Below are positions 24,906 to 34,076 of a stretch of DNA of 64,000 nt, piece by piece. The stretch is taken from assembly GCF_001039355.2 (NCBI RefSeq), contig NW_019773981.1, positions 108,119 through 172,118 on the forward strand. Reading direction: 5' to 3'. Source of the DNA: Lingula anatina (lineage: Eukaryota > Brachiopoda > Lingulata > Lingulida > Lingulidae). Both the position numbers and the translations under genes were made by a program. Numbering within the stretch: position 1 is the first letter of the stretch; each line of letters begins with the position of its first letter. Below the pieces are notes generated by a model, which worked only from the letters and a program-made list of their open reading frames with translations, ran no database searches and was not told the DNA's origin.

Positions 24906-27176
24906 ATGGCCTTTGTACGTGCAAGTACTAGTCTGGTGTTCCTTTCAATGCTGAACATGGCAGGTTTGGTATATTCCCATGATCCAAATGCAGGGAAAAC
25001 GACACTGCATTGCCGAACGAACTGCAGCCTTCAACCTACCCAACATTCACTGCACAAGTTTCGGGACGTGTTTGAAAGCAACGGCGTCAAATTTGTGGAT
25101 GTTTTCATGCAAGTCAAAGAGAACAACAGTGACTCAGAACCAAGGACAAAATCAAGCGTTTTTCAACTCTTTCAGTGGCATGTGATAGATAAGAAGAGTG
25201 GTGTGGTTTATATGAAACTAGTGTATGACTTCGAGGTCCTCTCTTTGTGGACATTAAGTTCGGGGATATATGAACTATCGATAGAGTTACTACCAATTCA
25301 ACCCGACTGCTGGGCGAAATTAGATCTAGAATGTCAGCTTTTCACGGTGTCTAAGGCTGTTCTGCAAGTGCTGTATTCACTGAAAGAAAAACTAGGGGAC
25401 AATGGTTTGAGGTTATGCGGTGAGAATCACTTTCACCAAGGTGGGTTTTTCCAAGAGGATAGTTGTATCGATGTAGCCAATGTTACAAAGTCGACGTCAT
25501 TAACATTTCTTCCTGCGGAGAAATCTGATACCAGTTATATATTAACAGGAATATTTGACTTGGTAGTCGTTGGAATTTTTTTGGCTGTTTTACCCCTCCT
25601 TGTGTTAACCATTTTACCAAGGGGGGTTTCAACTTTTCTAAGCAAAGACGCTTTTCGGGAACTCAAAATATTTGAATACTGCAACGGTTTCACCCCTCCC
25701 ACAGAGAGACTGTTCATGATACTACAGAATTCTCGACTGTGCATACCTGTCCGAGTTCTTTTATTTGTGCTACTGCACTCTAGCTCGCTTTTCGCTTTCT
25801 TAACGAACACGGCCTTTTATTCGAATGTATGGGTGTCGCAGTGTTCACATTTACGCTCCCTGAATTTTTTATACCTTACGAAGTTTTTACCCTCTTTGTT
25901 CACTGCTGTTCCTACGTGCATTCGTTTAGGGGTCCATCCATGGGCAGATTTTGCCATTACGTCACTCGCTTTGGTAGCGTTTGCGTGGTCCTTTCTCTTT
26001 TTTATCTTAACGCCGATGTTGACTTATGAACGACTGGAAGGTAGTTTATTAACTAAAATGGATTTTAGATTTGCTGCTGACACTACTTTTGGGATGCCAA
26101 TGCCGAACATATGTCTTGAAAAGTCCATGAGGATGTTCATGAATCCTTGCGTGTTTGTAAAAATGCTGAAAGAAACTTTTGTGAAAAGGAAAATAATGGA
26201 TTTTGTAATGATGCTTCTTATACTGCCATTATTCCCTTTCGGCTACATATTTTTTCTTGCTCTGTATGTGCAACAAAGCTTCCTTAACAAATGCCCCTAC
26301 GTGTGTTGCCGCTGGTTTGGTCACGCTTACAATGTTCTATCACTTGTGCCTTTCTATTATTTTGTTTTACTCTATATCGACGTTGCCTACCGCCTGGTTT
26401 GGACTTTAGCCATGGTGCTGTCTGGACTGGCACTAAACACGAATGGTGTTCTGCCGTACGTGGTATTGGCGTTATCGTTTCTGTATTACATGATTTTGCC
26501 CTTCCACAACTTGCAAGATGAGTATAGAAAATTAAAATTGATAGTGTTTGAGGAATGCGAGCGAATGTTCAGTGAATGTGGGGACTTAGGTCAAAATTGT
26601 GGGTCTTTGGCGGAGATGGGTCTCGAGGAACACATTCAAAACTCCAGGGCATCAGCTGAATCAGTTGCGCGCGACGACCAGGGTACTACGACGCCATTGT
26701 TGCAAAGGGGAATCGACGCCACCCATGAATACAGTGACGTCTTAACTTACGGCACTGGTGAAATATCATCGAGATTTGATACTTGCGATGGACCGATTTA
26801 CGTTTGCGACAATTATGGCAATAAGAAAATACACAAACAACTATGGTGCTTCATCTGTAGTCGAATCTTGCCTCCAAGACAGAAGCTGCTGAAGGCGTCT
26901 TTCACCGCTTTCTGTTTGATAATGTCGATACTGATATTTTCCCTTGGACTTGTGGCTTACAACGCATATGAAAGATTCACCACCATTGGACATTCGTTTT
27001 CCACCTTTGCGACGGCCATTGTACCAAAGTTTCTTTACAACTTTTTGGCTTCTGAGAGCGCCAAGCAATCAAAGGAGCGACGCTGGAGAAGTATTGTTGT
27101 AATAACGATCAAAGAATATGCAAACATTGCTGCAGATAAGAACAATCGAACGCACGAACGTCGATCTTTGATATAG
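24906..27176 (+). CDS. Secreted-then-multipass membrane protein, unknown family (756 aa)
   Basis: One uninterrupted coding exon; an acceptor (TTTTAG) at 24887 shows the 5' UTR is spliced. Residues 1-24 form a signal peptide. About 185 lumenal or extracellular residues follow, with several Cys (36, 40, 135, 143, 171, 187) and N-glycosylation sites. Likely membrane segments lie near 211-237, 281-303, 347-371, 429-455, 475-505, 513-533 and 662-685. A polar loop of about 125 residues (535-660) contains acidic stretches and a TTTPLLQ motif. The C-terminal tail is basic (KERRWRS...). I do not recognise the family. The topology, with a cleaved ectodomain followed by about seven helices, could suit a receptor, channel or transporter, but no diagnostic GPCR or channel motif is visible. 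Function unknown. Confidence 0.85.
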   Translation: MAFVRASTSLVFLSMLNMAGLVYSHDPNAGKTTLHCRTNCSLQPTQHSLHKFRDVFESNGVKFVDVFMQVKENNSDSEPRTKSSVFQLFQWHVIDKKSGVVYMKLVYDFEVLSLWTLSSGIYELSIELLPIQPDCWAKLDLECQLFTVSKAVLQVLYSLKEKLGDNGLRLCGENHFHQGGFFQEDSCIDVANVTKSTSLTFLPAEKSDTSYILTGIFDLVVVGIFLAVLPLLVLTILPRGVSTFLSKDAFRELKIFEYCNGFTPPTERLFMILQNSRLCIPVRVLLFVLLHSSSLFAFLTNTAFYSNVWVSQCSHLRSLNFLYLTKFLPSLFTAVPTCIRLGVHPWADFAITSLALVAFAWSFLFFILTPMLTYERLEGSLLTKMDFRFAADTTFGMPMPNICLEKSMRMFMNPCVFVKMLKETFVKRKIMDFVMMLLILPLFPFGYIFFLALYVQQSFLNKCPYVCCRWFGHAYNVLSLVPFYYFVLLYIDVAYRLVWTLAMVLSGLALNTNGVLPYVVLALSFLYYMILPFHNLQDEYRKLKLIVFEECERMFSECGDLGQNCGSLAEMGLEEHIQNSRASAESVARDDQGTTTPLLQRGIDATHEYSDVLTYGTGEISSRFDTCDGPIYVCDNYGNKKIHKQLWCFICSRILPPRQKLLKASFTAFCLIMSILIFSLGLVAYNAYERFTTIGHSFSTFATAIVPKFLYNFLASESAKQSKERRWRSIVVITIKEYANIAADKNNRTHERRSLI

Positions 27177-27364
27177 AACTAACGCAGAAACCTACTTCTT
27201 GAATTAACTGTTACCTGAACACATAAACAAACACGCGTTCTTACACATGCACAGTATATTCAAGATCCCAGATGCTCAAATCAAATAGCCTATAAGGTGT
27301 CCCTCGATATCGTTGCAAACCATTTCCAAATCTGTTTATTTTGAAAAAATATATGTATATAAAA

Positions 27365-27370
27365 AATAAA
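27365..27370 (+). terminator. Polyadenylation signal AATAAA
   Basis: Canonical hexamer about 190 nt after the stop of the multipass protein gene. Confidence 0.5.
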
Positions 27371-27835
27371 TATTGAAGACCGTTAAACTCACTAAATGTG
27401 TTAATTTTTCCTTAGTCCTCTTCAGTCCTCAAGCAGAAGAATTTCCTTCTGAATCAATATGAAGAATTTCTTGGTGGTAATAAGGCAATAATTTGACCAT
27501 GGCCTTTTTAAATGTACTGTGTCGTCCGCAGAGCAGTCCTCACTAGCGCTCTCATGTGCTCGTAACTCGAAAACATTGCGAATTGCGACTCAGCGATATC
27601 ACCTTTTATTTCGAGGCTATTATATGGGGTGAGTAAATCCCGAGTTATGGAATAGAGACGCTTGCGCTCGGTCGCAATTCGCGATGCTTTCGTGTTGGAA
27701 AGGGGGGGGGCTACTTGATTGACGACGGCTTCATATTGACGGTCTCATCAAAAACTATTTCTTAGTTTGTTTTTTCTTAAATCAGAGTAAAATATGAAAT
27801 TCATAATTAAAATGATTATTTTCAATTAGTGCGGA

Positions 27836-28023
27836 AGTCTCTCGGCCGGTGTGACAGGAATGGAGGTCTGCCAAGAACCATTGTCCTATTATTTTGTACA
27901 AGCGGCATTCGTCCCATATAGTAACCTCTATACTCCGACTAACCCTTTCCTGTGCCAATCATATGGGGCCCGGACCTCCATTCCTACATCTATTATTCCT
28001 GTCACACTGGCGTGTTAGAGACT
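27836..28023. mobile_element. 188-bp MITE-like inverted-repeat element
   Basis: The left end AGTCTCTCGGCCGGTGTGACAGGAAT and the right end ATTCCTGTCACACTGGCGTG(TT)AGAGACT are inverted copies with a small indel. No transposase and no obvious target-site duplication. Confidence 0.5.
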
Positions 28024-30319
28024 ATTATTTCAAAAAATTCTATGAATTTAAAGTAATGAACAGGTCAAATAAAACAATTTACTTTATAGCAAGGCTTTAC
28101 TTTTTTTATTATTGAATATTTTCCCAAATAATTCGGCCTTTATATGGCAGAGGCACCATACATTATTGTTTGTACACAATTACTTGTTCCTCGCTGACGG
28201 GATGTTTAGAAATGCCAGTCAAAAAAAAAATAAATAAATAAATAAATTAAAAAAAAAGAAAAAAAAAGAAAAAAAAACTTACTTGTCGTTCAGACATTTT
28301 TTGTTTGTTTGTTTTCAAATTTTGATTATTTCCAGTTAACCCTTCTACCATTTTACCCTGCAAATTAGGTGTATGATAATTTTGCAAAAAAGAAGTATTT
28401 AAGAGTCTGGGGAGGGGGTATCTTGGAGCGACATGATCGTATACTATGACAATACAAATACTTAAACCTTCAGAGGGAATCCCCTTAAATACAAAAAAAA
28501 AATAGAAATTGTTAATCCGATCGGATTTTTACAGTATGCCACTGTAGACTGTAGATCTACAGGTACACAGGGGTATCAGCTGGCTAAAAAGACGAAATCA
28601 TCTACTTTTATGTACGTCCTTGACGGTTACAAAGGTATCTTCAGCTGGAAAGAGGCTGGGCGTAGGAAGATATTTTGGTCGTCGCGTGGGATGAGATAAG
28701 GTCGAGTTCGTAAAAAACACATTTGACGCTTTTTGTATAGTATGCATACCCATCTTTGGCACTTAGATTTAAATTGTAATGCAGTGTATTATGAATGAGC
28801 GCAGCTGTCGGACACAAAAATTAATAATTTTGTTAATTTAAAATAAAATATTGCATAAGCCTACATGACAACACGTAGCCAAACAGTTCGAACTGTTTTT
28901 TGAACCTAGTCAATAATCTTAGCTGATAAAAAAACGCCGATATAAAATGACCTTAACCTTGTCGGCTATTCATATAATGCACCCGCCCCCTCTTCATTTA
29001 TTCATACATTTCAACTCAAACGTATCTTTACGGGTTGGTTTTGATGTCATTCACCCCTCCCCAATCGCCACAATACCAATCAAGCTAAAAACAAAACGAG
29101 AAGCAGCGATTGTTTAGTCTACCTTATTGAAGACAGTGGACATAACACGAGAAAGCTTTGCATACTGGGATGGAAAAAAGAGGTTTAATACATGTAACAG
29201 CTAGTTTGCTCTTATCTGATTTTTTGGGTTCACTTTGAAGCTTTGGGAAAGGTACCAGTAATCTGTTCATAGGCCATTTGGACACTGATGCATGTAGATG
29301 GCAACGGCTTAAAATCATTGGAGGAACCATAAAGAAATTTATTCTCTAAAATGCAATTGTAAATGGAAACAGTTCGGATGCAGCAACAGGAAAGTTTTTA
29401 TGATGCAAGGAACTCTGTGATTATATAGTCACATTTGTTTCACTTTATGTTAAGGCTTATTTGACAAGAACAAAGACATATGCCCCATTCCCCTAGACAC
29501 CAGCATTCAGCGAAGAGAGCTGCGGAGCCGGAACGGAGAACGAATCTTTCATTGTGAATGAACTCTTACTCATCTAGTGGTATTTTGCATAAGGAATTTT
29601 AAAAAATCTAGACTCGACTATATCCCGCGCTGATAACCTAACAAGACAGAATAATCTATCTGTATTCTCAAAATACCGGCTGAAGTTTCAGAGAGTCCAC
29701 CAGACCAAATTGTAAGTCCATTTTTGGGTTTATAAAATGTCCTTTTTTGTTTCAGTAAGTAGACTACCGAATTTGAGAGGAGCAGATATGATAAGCTACA
29801 AATCAAACCTCTCTTATCCATGTAAAAAGAGGAAGGGTCTCTGAGGTCCGAAGTTCGAAATATTGTGCCATTCTATCACAAACAGTGTTACCATAAGATT
29901 TGTTTTTCTATTTTAGCAACGGCACAGTTTGAGAGCCCCGAAATTTGGGTGTAAATACATTTTGTTAAATTACCTTTGATGAGTTTTAAAAATTCAACTG
30001 ATGGATGGTAATGTCTGCTTTATAACTACTACATACAACCCCAAAATAACAAAAATTTTGTCCGAAATTGAAAAAATTCCAATAAAAAATTCAATGCGAT
30101 AAACATGCAACCTAATTTAGGTAACCTTGTGTGGTATCCTTTAAGCGTAATAATTTTTTTCTGCATTTATCAATGGATTATCTCTTACAATTGGCAGGTT
30201 AGAAAAAAAGCTGTTAAAGGTCCATAAATACAGTTAAAGAGATACTGAAAGAGATGCATGTACAAAAGCGACGTAAAATACTATGTTCAACAGAACTTTC
30301 TTTTTTAAAGCGAGTGTTA

Positions 30320-31458
30320 GGGGAGACCGGGGCTGGTTTGACCCCGGGGTAAGGTAGCCCTTAGTCAAAAAGTAAAAATCCTGTATCCAACAATGTCAAG
30401 AAGGGCGTCGGTTGTAAAAAGTTTTACTTAAGCGGTGAGTCCTAAATGAAAGACATTGCATCGTCAAATAGTTTAGATTAAAAGTACCTTTGTTCAATTA
30501 ATTTGAAAATTTGTTTTCATAGGCTTGTGATTGAATAAAGTATGCAGATAGGCCATCAAAAGCTATTTGCCAAAATGGCTGCAAGCTTTTAAAATGAAAA
30601 TGCGCACCTGGGACTACATGTAGTTGTACATGTACGACCTGGCTTGGGCAAGTTGGACCATCTTTTTGACCACAATCCTTTGCGCGCAACGGAGCCATAG
30701 ATCATTATCAAGGATTTGGGACAGTCAAGGATTTGGGAAATGATTACCTGAAAATGCTAGTTACGTTTAAATCAAGAGTTTATTATTTTTCAAAAATCAG
30801 TTTTATATTATTATCAGTTTAAACAGATATATCCTTTGTTTGAAATTATGACACGAAGAATTCACACCGGGAGACCAAAACTACATATATGATTAGTGTG
30901 ATGTGAAAACAAAGTCAAGGTTTTGTTAAATAAATACCAGTATACGGTTGAAATTGTTACTCACTCTTAAAACAATAGTTTATTATTTGTTATCAATCAT
31001 TAAAAACCTGTTTTAATATCATAATTAGTTAAATGAAAATTTAAAAAAAAACAAGTTTGATTGATACATATTTGGGGTCTCATTATGTTTTTTTCACCAT
31101 ATACAAAATTAATGAAGGTAACATATCGAAACTTCTGTATATCGGCTTCATTTAAACTTTTATTTTAACAAAAACTATAAAAATCAATTTAATAAAATAA
31201 AAATGTGTGAAAATGCATTTCATGGCGTTAACATATTTACTGTAATTAAGTATAGGGTGCCAACTTGGCCCCACCCCTGACGTCAGTTTACGTTTTAATA
31301 GTCAAATTGTAAGCCATCTAACATTAACTTTGCAAAGTAATGACGCTGCATTATGTGAGTAGTCTTTGTTCTAAAACCAGTTTGTTGCTCTAACCCATTC
31401 CCTCTTGGCTCTAGAAGGCCCAAAATGTCTATCTGGATCAACTAGCCCCGACCACCCC
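30320..31458. mobile_element. TA-flanked inverted-repeat transposon, unit 1 only
   Basis: The left end GGGGAGACCGGGGCTGGTTTGACCC and the complement of the right end (GGGGTGGTCGGGGCTAGTTGATCC) are imperfect inverted repeats. TA flanks both ends (30318-30319, 31459-31460). Unit 2 has the unoccupied site 'gtgttactttt' near 44725. No transposase frame is visible, so this is a non-autonomous copy. Confidence 0.6.
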
Positions 31459-31536
31459 TACTTTACTTACTTCCGTTTAACCCACGAAATTCTTTTTTTA
31501 AAAATGATTGCCAGCGTAGCCTACATCTGTCTAGAA

Positions 31537-31624
31537 ATGGCGGCCAAAGAAATTTTCAAGCTTATCATTTGGATCTTCTCGTGAAAAATTGCTCTGTTTT
31601 TATTAATAATATATATGCAGAGAG
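31537..31624 (+). promoter_or_regulatory. Candidate first noncoding exon of gene 1 with YY1-type motif
   Basis: AAATGGCGGCC at 31535-31545 matches the YY1 promoter-proximal motif. The sequence ends in a consensus donor GAGAG|GTAAGT (exon end 31624) that could join the acceptor TTGCCAG directly before the ATG at 32355. The ATG inside the motif opens a 15-codon uORF (MAAKEIFKLIIWIFS, stop at 31582). In unit 2 both the motif and the donor are lost. Confidence 0.45.
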
Positions 31625-32354
31625 GTAAGTTTTATTGTTAGAAAAACCATATTTTAATCAATTTTGATACACTTTCCTTTTCCTCGTGAATACAATGTTA
31701 ATTGGGTTAACTTACGAGAGAATACTGTTAATAAATGGCCGCAGGTTTAGCAGTGTTGACACATGTGAATATGTCTAAGAAATCCTCCACAATCAAAATA
31801 ATAAGGCGCAAATAAAGTATTTTATGATATTTTTGTGTAGCTAGGGAAAGAGTTGTAAAAATAGAGAGCTTGAGGGTAGCAGAGCTTGGATTATCACGCC
31901 TTCCATGTCAAAATTACAGAAATTAAGAAGGTGAATACTACAAAAAAACCATATTTTCTTTCCATCATGTTTAAATAGAGTTTTAGAGGCCCTCCACTTT
32001 CCACTTTCCACCCGTGGTACTTCTGTTCTCCCCCCCCCCCCCCACCCCCACACCTTTGGTGTTCACTACAGCTTTTCTTGCACCTTCGTCTGATACTAAC
32101 GCCCAACGAATGCAATGCCCATATGAATCACTCAGCCATTGAAACATTGTGTCTATTACATGTACACTAGTGTGATGTTTTTGTTCTGAATTGTTTGAAG
32201 AGTGGAAGTTGGGAAGAGAGAATTGTCAGTGACGGTCACCCAACTTGATTGGCCTATTAAAAAATATGTATATTTAAAACGGTTCTCCTTTTTTCACGCT
32301 GTTTCTTCTCTTTTATACAGAATTTTGTCTTTATTTCTAATTTTACATTGCCAG

Positions 32355-32448
32355 ATGACGGCTGAAGTGTGTAGACGCTGGAAATGGACATTTGCACTGC
32401 TGCTGCTATTAGGGGTTGCATCATTAGTATTAATGTATTATCGTACAG
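32355..32448 (+). CDS. Gene 1 exon 1 (copy a): type II signal anchor
   Basis: ATG directly after an acceptor-like TTGCCAG, 31 codons plus one base, then donor CAG|GTAAGT (phase 1). It encodes a short basic cytosolic tail (CRRWKW) and a hydrophobic segment (FALLLLLGVASLVLM) typical of Golgi type II glycosyltransferases. A near-identical copy lies at 32661-32754. Confidence 0.7.
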
Positions 32449-32660
32449 GTAAGTGAATGGTGTGGGCATACCATAACCTCTCTCCCCGTGCAGTAAGAAC
32501 TGAATATGATATCGGTATATTACCAGATTATCCCGATAGACAATACAATACAATTACCTTGTAATTTAATATGCACTGTTAGTTACAGAGATTGCTGTCG
32601 AAAATACACGTGTGCCTTGAACTTCTCAATAATAGTATATACAGACTTGACATTTANTAG

Positions 32661-32754
32661 ATGACGGCTGAAGTGTATAGACGCTGGAAATGGACATTTG
32701 CACTGCTGCTGCTATTAGGGGTTGCATCATTAGTTTTAATGTTTTATCATACAG
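32661..32754 (+). CDS. Gene 1 exon 1 (copy b), duplicated signal-anchor exon
   Basis: Same length, phase and donor as copy a with a few substitutions (Cys to Tyr, Tyr to Phe, Arg to His). The intron following copy b continues into sequence collinear with gene 2 intron 1, so copy b is the one contiguous with exon 2. The base four positions before the ATG is N (32657). Either copy could be an assembly duplicate, or the two could be mutually exclusive first coding exons. Confidence 0.55.
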
Positions 32755-33129
32755 GTAAGTGAATGGTGCGGGCATACCATAACATCTCTCCCCGTGCAGT
32801 AAGAACTGAATATGATATCGGTATATTACCAGATTATCCCGATGGACAATGCAATTACTGAGTACCTTGTAATTTAATATGCACTGTTAGTTACAGAGAT
32901 TGCTGTCGGAAATACACGTGTGCCTTGAACTTCTCAATAATAGTATATATATTCGCAACTGGATATTTCAATGGGAAGCATGAATCAAAACAAATTACGA
33001 CTGGTCTTTGCATGAATCCATTCACGAACTTAAGACATATGCACAGCAAACACTTCGGTTGTGATTTTAATCCGTGGAACCTCGGTATGGAAGCAGTACG
33101 TGTGCAATCATACACCGAATTGAATTTGA

Positions 33130-33575
33130 TTAATATTGTTAAGGACACTATTAGCCCATGCCAAAGCTTCCGATTTACTGCCTTGCATACATTCTTCTTG
33201 CTAACAAATAAATCTTCAGTGTTCATTAACTAAATAATTAACATTTACACATGTCATCTCACGGATGACGTCAAAATTGCAATTTTGGGGTATTAATTGA
33301 AAAATCAGCTTCTCAAATTTCTCCTTCACCCGAACACCTACAAACACCGTTTCAACGCCAATTTAATGACACCATTTAGTACTTCAGAACCCTGCTAGCG
33401 GTTTTTCCTAAAAGCCTTAGTTCAGGTTTTATCGTTGACAAAGCAAAATAATGGGTCTGTTTAATAAAAATCTGTAATTAGGGGCTTCTTACTCCATAAC
33501 AAGACAATTAAACCAAAATGGCGTCACGGGATTAAAGGCCCATAGACTTGTCGTCAACTATGCCAATTTTCGAGT
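33130..33575 (+). repeat. Dispersed repeat in gene 1 intron 1
   Basis: Reverse-complement match to 42300-42735. Examples are 'ttaaggacactattagcc...gatttactgccttgcatacat', 'aattaacatttacacat', 'ttcaggttttatcgttgacaaagcaaaat' and 'gtcaactatgccaattttcg'. No coding capacity. Confidence 0.6.
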
Positions 33576-34076
33576 CTCTGTTTTGATTTCGATGGCTAAT
33601 GGTGACCAACAGCACCTTTTAGTTTTACATTAAATGCCAATCACAAGACTTGCTAACTGATTGTCCATACATTGAAGGTGCTCTCTTTGAATTTCAAACA
33701 CATGTAATAGGTTTTCTTGCACTGATTTTGTACAGCATACCTATCAGATTCAAAGGTCTGGACTATCCGCAACGAATATTGTCTTTATATATTCATGGTG
33801 CAATGATATTGAAAAGCGTATCTTTATTTCACTAAAATGTTTCTTTAAATAATTCACGACCCAAAAGAAACATTAAAATTCTGAAATGCAAGACAAATAT
33901 TCGACAGCATGTCATTGGAGGAGTATTTCATTCAACTATAGTGAACGCGTTCTTTTTTAACCGAGACCCCCATTAGGTATATATGCACGATATTTATAAG
34001 AATTATTATCAGTATTAGTAATATGCCATAAGAAATGCATGTACTTCAATGCCTACAAATATTAGTTTCATTCCAG

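Larger units (their letters stand above)
27177..28799. other. Intergenic sequence between the membrane gene and the duplicated block
   Basis: Contains the gene's 3' UTR, a diverged inverted repeat (about 27569-27596 against 27666-27693), a MITE-like element at 27836-28023, and an A-rich tract at 28209-28277. No coding region. Confidence 0.5.

Noticed and set aside
32891-33233. Overlapping frames of 102 and 111 codons on opposite strands in gene 1 intron 1
   Set aside because: The region is intron and overlaps a dispersed repeat; neither frame has splice support or recognisable sequence.
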